From the NCBI GenBank assembly GCA_045565995.1, contig JBJLEF010000008.1:124001-188000 (forward strand): DNA of 64,000 bases, read 5' to 3'. Below are positions 8,792-17,222 of this stretch, in pieces. Made by a program: the position numbers and the translations under genes. This DNA is from UBA721 sp002705165. GTDB taxonomy: Bacteria; Planctomycetota; Planctomycetia; Pirellulales; Pirellulaceae. Within the stretch, counting starts at the first letter, position 1. Each line of letters opens with the position of its first letter. Under the pieces are notes generated by a model. It ran no database searches. It was not told the DNA's origin and saw only the letters and a list, made by a program, of their open reading frames with translations.

Positions 8792-10510
8792 ATGACCACT
8801 GACAACCCAAACTCGGACCACTCGGACCACTCGGAACAAGAAGAACGACAGAAGAATTTTGTCGAACAAATTGTCGAGGCAGACCTGGCGGCCAACACCC
8901 ATCAAGGACGAGTACACACTCGATTTCCTCCCGAACCCAATGGCTACTTACATATTGGACATGCAAAGAGTATCTGCCTGAATTTCGGGATTGCACAGAA
9001 CTACACGGGGCAATGCAATCTGAGATTTGACGACACCAACCCCGCCAAAGAAGATACCGAGTACGTCGACTCGATCAAAGAAGATGTGCAGTGGTTAGGC
9101 TTTCAATGGGACAATATTTACTTCGCCTCGGATTACTTCCAGCAATTGTACGATCTGGCTGTCCAGCTTATCAAAGCCGGGAAAGCGTATGTCTGCAGTC
9201 TATCCCCAGAAGAAACACGCGAATACCGAGGGGGCTGGGACGGCGTAGGCAAAGACAGCCCCAATCGCGATCGAGATATTGACGAAAACCTTGCGCTTTT
9301 TGAACGCATGAGGGCTGGCGAATTCGTTGATGGTGAGCATACACTGCGTGCAAAGATTGACATGGCTTCGCCCAACATGAACATGCGAGACCCTGCCATG
9401 TATCGTATTAAGCATATCCGCCACCACCGCACGGGTGACCAATGGTGCATTTATCCAATGTACGATTTTGCTCATGGGATCTGCGACTCGATGGAAAACA
9501 TCACTCATTCGATCTGCACACTTGAATTTGAACATCATCGTCCACTCTATGACTGGTTTCTGGATGAGTTAGACATCTTCCGATCACGACAATACGAATT
9601 CGCACGTCTGAATATCACGCATACCATCTTAAGTAAACGACGATTGCTTGAACTTATTGAAAACAAACATGTCCAAGGATGGGACGATCCTCGCATGCCA
9701 ACAATCAGCGGCCTGCGTCGTCGCGGCTATACGCCCCACGCTATCAGAGAGTTCTGCACACGCATCGGAGTCACCAAACAGAATTCGACTCATGACATCA
9801 CCTGGCTTGAGGATTCACTGCGAGCTCAACTCAATAAAGAGGTTCAACGTCGTGCCGCTGTACTTCGACCACTCAAAGTGGTCATTGAGAACTTCCCTGA
9901 AGGACATGTTGAGCTGATGGAGGCGGTAAACAACCCAGAAGATCCAAATGCCGGGACGCGCCAGATCCCATTCACTCGCGAAATTTATATCGAGCAGTCC
10001 GACTTTATGGAGGATCCTCCAAAGAAGTTCTTCCGGCTTGGACCTGGCCGTGAAGTCCGACTTCGGTACGGATTCTTCATTACCTGCCGGGAGGTCATCA
10101 AAGACGACGCCGGAAACATCCTCGAATTACGTTGCACCTATGACCCTGAGACGCGAGGCGGTCAAGCTCCGGATGGTCGCAAAGTCAAAGGAACCATACA
10201 CTGGGTCTCTGCTGAACATGCCGTGGAGGCGGAAGTTCGTCTGTACGATCACTTATTCCAAACGCAAGACCCTAGTGATACGGAAGAAGGACAGTCTTAT
10301 CTGGACAACCTCAACCCCCACTCCCTTGAAGTTCTCAAAGGCTGCAAACTCGAATCTTCTTTGGCTGAAGCCCAGCCAGGTGAGCGATTTCAGTTTGAGC
10401 GAGTCGGCTATTTTTATGTCGACACAAAGGAAAGTAGTGGGTCCAAACCTGTATTTAATCGCAGCGTAACTCTCCGAGACACCTGGGCAAAAATGCAGAA
10501 AAGAAGTTAG
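8792..10510 (+). CDS. glnS: Glutaminyl-tRNA synthetase
   Basis: Charges tRNA(Gln) directly with glutamine. The 572-residue protein has a polar 45-residue N-terminal extension, then RFPPEPNGYLHIGHAKS with the class I HIGH motif near residue 59. The KMSKS equivalent is LSKRRL, followed by the GlnRS-typical GWDDPRMPTISGLRRRG. The C-terminal half contains the two beta-barrel anticodon domains. Its presence means this organism need not rely on the GatCAB transamidation route for Gln-tRNA. It lies 120 bp after gltX and 7 bp before the beta-RFAP synthase gene, so transcription may continue into that gene. Confidence 0.96.
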   Translation: MTTDNPNSDHSDHSEQEERQKNFVEQIVEADLAANTHQGRVHTRFPPEPNGYLHIGHAKSICLNFGIAQNYTGQCNLRFDDTNPAKEDTEYVDSIKEDVQWLGFQWDNIYFASDYFQQLYDLAVQLIKAGKAYVCSLSPEETREYRGGWDGVGKDSPNRDRDIDENLALFERMRAGEFVDGEHTLRAKIDMASPNMNMRDPAMYRIKHIRHHRTGDQWCIYPMYDFAHGICDSMENITHSICTLEFEHHRPLYDWFLDELDIFRSRQYEFARLNITHTILSKRRLLELIENKHVQGWDDPRMPTISGLRRRGYTPHAIREFCTRIGVTKQNSTHDITWLEDSLRAQLNKEVQRRAAVLRPLKVVIENFPEGHVELMEAVNNPEDPNAGTRQIPFTREIYIEQSDFMEDPPKKFFRLGPGREVRLRYGFFITCREVIKDDAGNILELRCTYDPETRGGQAPDGRKVKGTIHWVSAEHAVEAEVRLYDHLFQTQDPSDTEEGQSYLDNLNPHSLEVLKGCKLESSLAEAQPGERFQFERVGYFYVDTKESSGSKPVFNRSVTLRDTWAKMQKRS

Positions 10511-10517
10511 AAATACC

Positions 10518-11516
10518 ATGAGCGACCTACTGGTCACATCCAATGCGCAGGAACCCTCCGGAAATAATGTCTCGGTAAGCGCCCCTACGCGTCTTCATTT
10601 TGGCTTACTTGCTTTCGGCAACCAGGAAGGCCGCAATTTTGGCGGCGTGGGCCTGATGCTAAAGAAACCTCGCATCAAAATTAAAGTTAAAGCCAGCCAA
10701 TCTTTTAATACAACCGGCATCTATGCAGATAGGCTGGCTGAGTTTGCGGAGATGTGGAAGGACTATACCAAAGCCGACAAACTTCCGAACTGCACTCTAA
10801 AAGTGACGAAGGCCCCACCTCAGCATGTCGGGCTGGGACTTGGAACACAGCTTGGACTTTCCACAGCCGAAGCATTACAACGTTTCACCAGCAATTCAGG
10901 CTTTTCCGCTATGGAACGAGCTATCGTTGTAAACCGGGCTGCTCGCAGCGCGGTTGGCACTTATGGATTTGAGTTCGGAGGATTGATCGTCGAACGCGGA
11001 CGATTACCAAATGAACGGATCTCACCTCTAGAGTGCCGAATGAACTTCCCTCAAAAATGGCGTATTGCGCTCATCCGTCCGGAAGGCGGCAGCGGACTCT
11101 CCGGTGAGTCCGAAATAAAAGCCTTTACGGATATCCCCCCAGTATCTCAGCGCATAACAGATCAACTGCTGAACATCATTCAGTCTCAGTTACTCCCTGG
11201 CCTTACTGCTCAGGACTTTAGTCAGGTCACCGAGGCGGTGGAATCCTATGGGCATCTGGCAGGAAGTTGCTTCGAGGAGATTCAGGGCGGGCCGTACAAT
11301 GGCCGCCTACTAAACAATCGAGTTAAGTGGCTGAAGCAAATGGGAGCTCGCGGAGTAGGTCAAAGCAGCTGGGGGCCGACTCTCTTTTGTTTTTTCGACT
11401 CCAAGGAAGCTGCCAAGGAATTTCAGCGTAATGTTCCCGATGACGGCTCCGGGCAAAAACTAATCGTAGACATTGTAAAGCCTGATAATCAGGGTGCTGT
11501 CATCGGCTACAGCTAA
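10518..11516 (+). CDS. mptG: Beta-ribofuranosylaminobenzene 5'-phosphate synthase (GHMP superfamily)
   Basis: Beta-RFAP synthase condenses 4-aminobenzoate with phosphoribosyl diphosphate, releasing CO2 and PPi, the first committed step in the methaniline part of tetrahydromethanopterin. The 332-residue protein starts SVSAPTRLHFGLLAFGN, typical of the family. Its GHMP glycine-rich loop is PPQHVGLGLGTQLGLS near residues 95-110, followed by RSAVGTYGFEFGGLIVERG. The family is shared between methanogens and H4MPT-using bacteria, including planctomycetes. Its substrate pABA would come from pabB/pabA at 16.5-18.6 kb, and other H4MPT-associated families lie nearby. Functional identity is inferred from family and context. 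Confidence 0.85.
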   Translation: MSDLLVTSNAQEPSGNNVSVSAPTRLHFGLLAFGNQEGRNFGGVGLMLKKPRIKIKVKASQSFNTTGIYADRLAEFAEMWKDYTKADKLPNCTLKVTKAPPQHVGLGLGTQLGLSTAEALQRFTSNSGFSAMERAIVVNRAARSAVGTYGFEFGGLIVERGRLPNERISPLECRMNFPQKWRIALIRPEGGSGLSGESEIKAFTDIPPVSQRITDQLLNIIQSQLLPGLTAQDFSQVTEAVESYGHLAGSCFEEIQGGPYNGRLLNNRVKWLKQMGARGVGQSSWGPTLFCFFDSKEAAKEFQRNVPDDGSGQKLIVDIVKPDNQGAVIGYS

Positions 11517-11603
11517 GAAGTAGGTTCGGAATTGAAAGCGAATCGCGTCTAATTTACCTTCACTTAAAGTGACATGAATCTAATATCTGGCGTTTACCAT
11601 TGT

Positions 11604-11615
11604 TTGTTTAAACAA
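11604..11615. promoter_or_regulatory. 12-bp perfect palindrome upstream of pdxJ
   Basis: TTGTTTAAACAA is a perfect inverted repeat about 100 bp upstream of the pdxJ start, in the 200-bp non-coding stretch between the beta-RFAP synthase gene and pdxJ. It could be an operator, but A/T-rich palindromes of this length also occur by chance. Confidence 0.25.
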
Positions 11616-11715
11616 GACCCGACAGAGTAGTTTTCCACGACGAAGCTAATTGCCCTTTAGGTACTTTGAATCATAATAGAGCCGTACCTATTCCTAAAAT
11701 ATGAACAGGCGATTC

Positions 11716-12453
11716 ATGCTAGAACTTGGTGTAAACATCGACCATATTGCCACTATTCGGCAAGCTCGAAAAACCTATGAACCCGATCCAGTCACAGCTG
11801 CTGCGATGGCAGAACTGGGAGGTGCAGACTGTATTACCGTCCACCTACGTGAAGACAGACGGCACATCATTGACCGCGATGTACGTATTCTTGCCGATAC
11901 GGTAAACATCAAGCTCAATCTGGAGATGAGCGTTGCGAACGATATCGTCGACATCGCCTGCCTTACAAAACCGAATCAAGTGACCCTTGTTCCTGAAAAA
12001 CGGGAAGAAGTAACTACAGAAGGTGGCCTCGATGTCACAGGTAACTACAGTAATATCGAGACTACCGTCAAGCGATTACACGATGCCGGCGTTAGTATCT
12101 CTTTATTCCTCGACCCGGAGGAAGCACAAATTGACGCTGCTCACAAACTTCAGGTTGAGGCTGTTGAACTGCATACAGGCCGGTACGCCTTAAGCTCAGG
12201 TTCGGAACGCAAAGTATGCTTGAGCGACCTCATCACTAGTGGCCAGCAAATAGTCGATGCCGGGATGACACTTCATGCAGGACATGGACTAAACTACCAA
12301 AATGTGATGCCAGTTGCTCGAATTGACAACATGGTAGAGCTTAATATTGGACACTCCATTATTTCCCGAGCCGTCTTTGTCGGCCTGACACAAGCCGTTC
12401 GAGAAATGAAACAACTCCTCGTAATTGCTGAATCCGAGCATTCGAATCAATAG
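11716..12453 (+). CDS. pdxJ: Pyridoxine 5'-phosphate synthase PdxJ
   Basis: PdxJ condenses 1-deoxyxylulose 5-phosphate with 3-amino-2-oxopropyl phosphate to form pyridoxine 5'-phosphate, the final ring-closure of the DXP-dependent vitamin B6 route. The protein has 245 residues from the chosen start. The family signature LELGVNIDHIATIRQAR is at the N-terminus, followed by ITVHLREDRRHI and LHAGHGLNYQN near the end. I chose ATG 11716 because the family begins two or three residues before LGVNIDH and an AGG lies 6 bp upstream. ATG 11701 would add five residues. It is the first gene of a closely spaced set with eboE, the SDR and the DHPS-like gene. Confidence 0.95.
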   Translation: MLELGVNIDHIATIRQARKTYEPDPVTAAAMAELGGADCITVHLREDRRHIIDRDVRILADTVNIKLNLEMSVANDIVDIACLTKPNQVTLVPEKREEVTTEGGLDVTGNYSNIETTVKRLHDAGVSISLFLDPEEAQIDAAHKLQVEAVELHTGRYALSSGSERKVCLSDLITSGQQIVDAGMTLHAGHGLNYQNVMPVARIDNMVELNIGHSIISRAVFVGLTQAVREMKQLLVIAESEHSNQ

Positions 12454-12466
12454 CGAAAGATGAATC

Positions 12467-13621
12467 ATGCAAATCGGCTATTGTACTAACGTTCATGCCG
12501 GACCTGACCTGGAAACAACGCAGGCGAATCTGCTGCAATACGCGTCGAAAGTCAAGCAGCAATTTTCACCAGAAACTCCCATGGGAGTCGGACTTTGGCT
12601 GGCTGCTCCGGCCGCTGCCAGCCTTCGGGACCCAGCACAACTTGCTGCTTTTCGGGACTGGCTAAATCACCAAGGCCTTGTCCCCTTCACTCTTAATGGA
12701 TTCCCTTATGGTGATTTCCATACAGAAATTGTGAAGCACAAGGTTTACAAACCAACCTGGTTTGAGAGCCACCGCCTCACTTATACAACCAACCTAATCG
12801 ATGCTCTGCACGGTCTATTGCCGGAAGGCATGGAGGGTAGTATTTCAACATTACCGATTGCCTGGGACCGCAAGTCAATGACTCCCCAGCAGTGGCAACA
12901 AACTTCTCAGCAATTGCTACAGCTTTGTCATTACCTACATCGGCTCGAACAGGAAACAGGGCGGCTGATCTATGTCTGTCTTGAACCGGAACCAGGCTGT
13001 GTGCTCGATATTGCCAAAGATATGATCGACCTATTCAGAGAGCGACTTCTGCCTTTTGACGAAGCAAACATCGTCACGCGATATTTGCGAATCTGTCATG
13101 ACATATGCCATAGCGCTGTCATGTTCGAGCATCAGGCGGATGCCCTTCAGGGATATCAAAACCTCGGAATCCGTGTTGGCAAAGTACAAATCTCCTCTGC
13201 CGTCCGTGTCGACTTTAACACCATTGAACCTGAAAAACGGTCTGACGCGTTAGAACAGTTAGCCAGCTTCGACGAACCTCGCTACCTACACCAAACCAGC
13301 ATCCGGGAAAAATCCGGCGAAACGCGATTCCATGAAGACCTCAGTTTAGCTTTAGATACCGTGAAGCAAGCTAGAGAATTGAGTAGTATTTGGAGTGTAC
13401 ATTTCCACGTTCCGGTTTATCTCGAATCACTGGGAATGCTCGGAACATCTCGTTCAGATATCCTACGTTGCTTCGAAGTATGCAAATCGATGTCCGACCT
13501 ACAACACTATGAAGTAGAGACCTATGCCTGGAATGTATTACCCAAAGAACATCAGGTAGCCAACCTAGCTGATGGAATCGCCCGTGAAATGAATTGGGTT
13601 CGTGAGCAGCTAAGCTCCTAA
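12467..13621 (+). CDS. eboE: EboE-like TIM-barrel protein
   Basis: The 384-residue protein closely matches EboE of the eboABCDEF cluster, a predicted xylose-isomerase-like TIM barrel. Recognisable stretches are YCTNVHAGPDLETT at the start, VPFTLNGFPYGDFH near residue 80, EGSISTLPIAWDRK, EPEPGCVLDIAKDMIDLF, ICHDICHSAVMFEHQ and VHFHVPVYLESLG followed by HYEVETYAWNVLP. The Ebo proteins are thought to move a prenylated or other metabolite to the periplasm (scytonemin precursor in cyanobacteria), but no reaction is proven for EboE. It lies 13 bp after pdxJ. No eboA, B, C, D or F is in this window, which is unusual. Acidic and His residues suggest a metal site. Confidence 0.82.
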   Translation: MQIGYCTNVHAGPDLETTQANLLQYASKVKQQFSPETPMGVGLWLAAPAAASLRDPAQLAAFRDWLNHQGLVPFTLNGFPYGDFHTEIVKHKVYKPTWFESHRLTYTTNLIDALHGLLPEGMEGSISTLPIAWDRKSMTPQQWQQTSQQLLQLCHYLHRLEQETGRLIYVCLEPEPGCVLDIAKDMIDLFRERLLPFDEANIVTRYLRICHDICHSAVMFEHQADALQGYQNLGIRVGKVQISSAVRVDFNTIEPEKRSDALEQLASFDEPRYLHQTSIREKSGETRFHEDLSLALDTVKQARELSSIWSVHFHVPVYLESLGMLGTSRSDILRCFEVCKSMSDLQHYEVETYAWNVLPKEHQVANLADGIAREMNWVREQLSS

Positions 13622-13670
13622 GATCTGAGCCTGACTATTCCCTTTAACAAAACACTAGCAATATTCATTC

Positions 13671-14453
13671 ATGCAACTAAAAACTCAAACCGCCGTAATC
13701 ACTGGAGCATCCACCGGCATTGGTCGCGCCATTGCCTTGGCATTTGCTCAGCAGGGTGCGAACTTGATTTTGCACGCAAAAAGCAATCAGGATCAACTGT
13801 CAGAAACGGTCGCTTTAGTGCAAGAGTATGGAGCTAACTGCACAACACACTTAGCCGACTTAACCTGCCCGGAAAGTCGTGAAAACTTCGTCCAAGCAGT
13901 TCTTGCTAGTGGATTAATCAACATTTGGGTCAACAATGCCGGGGCTGACATCCTTACCAATGTTAATTCAGATTTGAATTTTTCTGAAAAGCTACAGTTA
14001 CTCTGGGAAATGGATGTTCAGGGAACGATCGAAGTCTGCCGACTGATAGCCGAAGCATTTACGGAGACTGGCAAACGTGCAAACGCCGTGATTCTAAATA
14101 TGGGATGGGATCAGGCAGAAACCGGACAGTCAGGTGATAGTGGGCAGTTGTTTGGAACAACCAAAGCTGCTGTCATCGGCTATTCACGCAGTCTTGCTCG
14201 TACTCTGGCCCCTCATGTACGCGTAAATTGTCTTGCTCCAGGATGGATCCAAACGGCGTGGGGCGAACAGGCTCCCAGCCACTGGGATAAACGAGCTCGT
14301 CGCGAATCTCTAATGCAACGTTGGGGGAGACCCGAAGATGTAGCCAACGCGGCTGTCTTTGCAGCAGCTCCTACCTCGTCATTTATTACCGGCCAGACCA
14401 TTCGAATTAATGGGGGATTGAATCATGAACAAATCTTTCCTCCGCAGTCATAA
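13671..14453 (+). CDS. SDR-fold protein with degenerate catalytic tetrad
   Basis: This 260-residue protein has the classical short-chain dehydrogenase fold: NAD(P)-binding TGASTGIG at residues 11-18, VNNAGAD at 87-93 and the PGW-IQT loop after the active site. The catalytic tetrad is mostly gone. The Tyr of Y-x-x-x-K is Phe161 (FGTTK), only Lys165 remains, the Ser region reads NMGWDQAE without Ser, and the Asn of the N-x-x-G helix appears as Asp115. It may bind nucleotide without normal carbonyl reduction, or use other chemistry. It lies 33 bp upstream of the DHPS-like gene, so a role on a pterin substrate is a reasonable guess. Alternatively it is a diverged FabG-like enzyme. Confidence 0.8.
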   Translation: MQLKTQTAVITGASTGIGRAIALAFAQQGANLILHAKSNQDQLSETVALVQEYGANCTTHLADLTCPESRENFVQAVLASGLINIWVNNAGADILTNVNSDLNFSEKLQLLWEMDVQGTIEVCRLIAEAFTETGKRANAVILNMGWDQAETGQSGDSGQLFGTTKAAVIGYSRSLARTLAPHVRVNCLAPGWIQTAWGEQAPSHWDKRARRESLMQRWGRPEDVANAAVFAAAPTSSFITGQTIRINGGLNHEQIFPPQS

Positions 14454-14486
14454 ACAAGAATCAGGCAATTCTCCCCGGAAATCGGA

Positions 14487-15929
14487 ATGACCGATCGCTC
14501 AAACATAAAAGGTAAGCGAATCCTGTTTGTGACAGGCAGGCTGGCTGAGTATGGCTTGCAGGAAGTGCTAAACAAACTCAGCCAACAACTTATGTTTAAG
14601 TATGAACTCATGGTCATGCCGATAACTGTTGCTGCATTGATGACTCCAGCCTGGATCGCCAGACACCTTCAGATCCCGGACTATATCGACCTCATCATTA
14701 TCCCCGGCTACTGCGATAACAATCTCGAAGAACTACAGCAGACAACAAGTGTTCCCATTGAGCTCGGGCCGCATGACCTTCGCAAGCTCCCTCAACACTT
14801 CGGTCTCGGTTATCAGCCTCCCGATGATTACGGTCAGTATGACATTGAGATTCTAGGGGAAATAAATCACGCCCCAAGGCTCTCCATGGACTCCATTTTG
14901 GAGCAGGCTCATACTCTCAAGTCCTCAGGCGCGGACTACATTGACGTCGGCTGTGATCCGGGAAGTATCTGGAGTGGCGTCGGGGACTGCGTTAAGCAGT
15001 TAGTGGACGCTGGCTTCAAAGTATCAATTGACAGTCTCAATCCGATTGAGATTTCCAATGCTGTTCAAGCTGGCGCAGCATTGGTATTGAGCGTGAATAG
15101 CTCTAATCGAGACGCGGCAGTAGACTGGGGGGTTCCCGTTGTGGTGATTCCAGACGATTTGGCAACACTTGCTGGTCTGGACGACACCGTTGAGTTTTTG
15201 GCAACGGCTGGTGTACCCGTTCGGCTTGACCCCATTCTGGAGCCAATCGGTTGTGGTTTCACCACCAGTCTGGAACGGTACATTCAGGTTCGGAAGCGAT
15301 ACCCCGATGCTGAAATGATGATGGGTATCGGTAATCTGTCTGAATTGACTGACGTGGATAGTGCCGGCGTCAATACACTTCTACTTGGAATCTGTCAGGA
15401 GTTGGGAATCCGAAGTGTATTAACGACGGAGGTCATTAATTGGGCTCGATCGAGCGTTCGAGAGTGTGATATTGCCCGCCGGTTGGTCCACTATTCCGTC
15501 AACCATCGTGTTCCTCCCAAACATCTGGAAACTGAATTACTCACGTTGCGAGATGAAGAAGCCACCAGCTTCGGTAAGAAAGCCCTCGACAAGCTGTCGA
15601 ATAGCATAAAAGATCCGAACTATCGCATTTATGCTGAAGAGGATGAGATACACCTTATTAGTGCAGGCCTACACCTGCACGATAAAGATCCTTTCAAGCT
15701 ATTCGAACGACTTGCAAGTGGTGAAAAGCAAGACAAGCCGCCACACAATCTGGATGCTTCTCACAGTTTCTACCTTGGATACGAGATGGCCAAGGCCCTG
15801 ACTGCCATCACACTTTCGAAACAGTATACGCAGGACCAGTCTCTGAATTGGGGATATTTAACCCGAAAAGAAAACAGCCATCGTCTGACTCGATCACGAA
15901 CGGACAAACCTGAAGTGGATCAGGATTAG
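14487..15929 (+). CDS. Dihydropteroate-synthase-like DUF6513 protein (H4MPT-associated)
   Basis: The 480-residue protein combines an N-terminal alpha/beta domain (about residues 1-130, DUF6513 type, KRILFVTGRLAEYGLQ) with a pterin-binding TIM barrel related to dihydropteroate synthase (EILGEINHAPRLSMDSI, SGADYIDVGCDPGS, VSIDSLNP). The long C-terminal part contains MMGIGNLSELTDVD. Related proteins are found in methanogens and in H4MPT-using bacteria and are thought to join a pterin to the arylamine product of beta-RFAP synthase. It is larger than folate-type FolP (about 280 residues). It is the last gene of the pdxJ set and converges on the DUF447 gene with a 4-bp overlap of the 3' ends. Confidence 0.82.
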   Translation: MTDRSNIKGKRILFVTGRLAEYGLQEVLNKLSQQLMFKYELMVMPITVAALMTPAWIARHLQIPDYIDLIIIPGYCDNNLEELQQTTSVPIELGPHDLRKLPQHFGLGYQPPDDYGQYDIEILGEINHAPRLSMDSILEQAHTLKSSGADYIDVGCDPGSIWSGVGDCVKQLVDAGFKVSIDSLNPIEISNAVQAGAALVLSVNSSNRDAAVDWGVPVVVIPDDLATLAGLDDTVEFLATAGVPVRLDPILEPIGCGFTTSLERYIQVRKRYPDAEMMMGIGNLSELTDVDSAGVNTLLLGICQELGIRSVLTTEVINWARSSVRECDIARRLVHYSVNHRVPPKHLETELLTLRDEEATSFGKKALDKLSNSIKDPNYRIYAEEDEIHLISAGLHLHDKDPFKLFERLASGEKQDKPPHNLDASHSFYLGYEMAKALTAITLSKQYTQDQSLNWGYLTRKENSHRLTRSRTDKPEVDQD

Positions 15930-16504
15930 CAGCAACCACTGAGTTGAGCTGCGATAAACTGCTCCAGTAATTCAAAGGCTTTCCCTTCCTGCTGACCTGC
16001 CGTTTTTTCCACAATCACCTTAAGGTGCTTCATCTGGCTCAGGATTTCAGCCGCAGGAATAAACTTTGTTCGGGTTGCAAGAATCGCTGCTTCTAACACA
16101 GCGTGTTTAGCACGATTAAAACCGAAAAACTCTCGAATTTTCCCCTCCTGAGTAACACGGCACTCAATACGAGTACGCTCTTCAGTATCATCCAACGAGG
16201 TCACTTCGAACTCGAACCATCGGCAGGCATTTTCCAGTACATACCCGTTCACCTCAGGTATTTCCATAAACGACGGTTGATGACTCCACAAATTGATTGC
16301 TGAACACGCCAACAACATCACATCATCGGTAATGTTCAACACGCCCTTGCCATCCCGTTTTAGATTCCTGTACGTTCGGGAAGAGGTATAGGGTTTCAGA
16401 ACAAATTCATTCCAATTATCTCTATCGTTTACTTCTGGCCCCATTGGAGAAACATTCGGACTGCCATCTTCATGCCTGGTTGTCACAATCGCTTCAAGAA
16501 TCAT
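15926..16504 (-). CDS. DUF447 family protein (H4MPT-associated)
   Basis: This 192-residue protein starts MILEAIVTTRHEDGSPNVSPMGP and contains LKPYTSSRTYRNLKRDGKGV, which matches the DUF447 family with a flavin-reductase-like split barrel. DUF447 proteins occur in methanogens and in bacteria with H4MPT-linked C1 metabolism, where mutants have been tied to the pathway, but the reaction is unknown. A pair of Cys ends the protein (SGCC). It lies 33 bp downstream of pabA on the same strand, so pabB-pabA-DUF447 is probably one transcript that would link pABA supply to H4MPT synthesis. Confidence 0.8.
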   Translation of the reverse strand: MILEAIVTTRHEDGSPNVSPMGPEVNDRDNWNEFVLKPYTSSRTYRNLKRDGKGVLNITDDVMLLACSAINLWSHQPSFMEIPEVNGYVLENACRWFEFEVTSLDDTEERTRIECRVTQEGKIREFFGFNRAKHAVLEAAILATRTKFIPAAEILSQMKHLKVIVEKTAGQQEGKAFELLEQFIAAQLSGCC

Positions 16505-16537
16505 TGTTTCCTTTTCTCCGTCTCAAAACGTTACTGG

Positions 16538-17185
16538 TTAGTTCGACGTTTCAAATGGATCGGCTTCACCAGCACGGCATTCATCGGTGACTAATGGAAC
16601 ATCCATATCCACTTCAATCCCCGCCAGATTTAGAAATTGAGCAAGAATCCTAAAGCCATTATTGGTGAGCACAGACTCAGGGTGAAACTGAATCCCCACC
16701 ACTGGAAACTCTGTGTGTCTAATCCCCATTACGGTACCATCGACCAGCCAAGCTGTTTTTTGCAATTTCTCAGGTAAGCTTTCTTCAGACACAACCAACG
16801 AATGGTAGCGAGAGGCTTGAAATGCTCCGTCAATTTCTTTAAACAGGCCATCTCCATCGTGCTCAATTAAGCTACTTCGACCATGCACTGGTTCTTCAGC
16901 CAAGACGACACTTGCTCCGTAAGCCTGTCCAATCGCCTGATGCCCCAAACAGACTCCCAGGATCGGATAATCGCTTCCCAACTCACGAACCACTTCCAGG
17001 CTAATACCTGCAGTATCCGGTGTGCATGGTCCAGGAGAAATCACGATGGCCTGAGGATTCATTTTGCGAATTTGGTCGACATCAATTTGGTCATTACGTA
17101 CGACAAAAGTATCCTGTCCCAGCCGTTGAAAATAACGGCCCAGGTTTTGGACAAAGCTATCATAATTATCAATTAACAAAATCAA
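16538..17185 (-). CDS. pabA: Aminodeoxychorismate/anthranilate synthase glutaminase subunit
   Basis: The 215-residue class I glutamine amidotransferase releases ammonia from glutamine for its partner synthase. It starts MILLIDNYDSFVQNLGRYF. The nucleophile Cys lies in LGVCLGHQAIGQAYGA near residue 79 and the catalytic His-x-Glu in VGIQFHPESV near residue 168. It is 37 bp downstream of pabB and probably forms the aminodeoxychorismate synthase complex. As in many bacteria it may also serve anthranilate synthase if no dedicated trpG exists. The short C-terminal tail after EVDMDVPL is acidic and not conserved. Confidence 0.9.
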   Translation of the reverse strand: MILLIDNYDSFVQNLGRYFQRLGQDTFVVRNDQIDVDQIRKMNPQAIVISPGPCTPDTAGISLEVVRELGSDYPILGVCLGHQAIGQAYGASVVLAEEPVHGRSSLIEHDGDGLFKEIDGAFQASRYHSLVVSEESLPEKLQKTAWLVDGTVMGIRHTEFPVVGIQFHPESVLTNNGFRILAQFLNLAGIEVDMDVPLVTDECRAGEADPFETSN

Positions 17186-17222
17186 CGAAACACCTAAATC
17201 ACTATCTAGCCATACCGATCCG

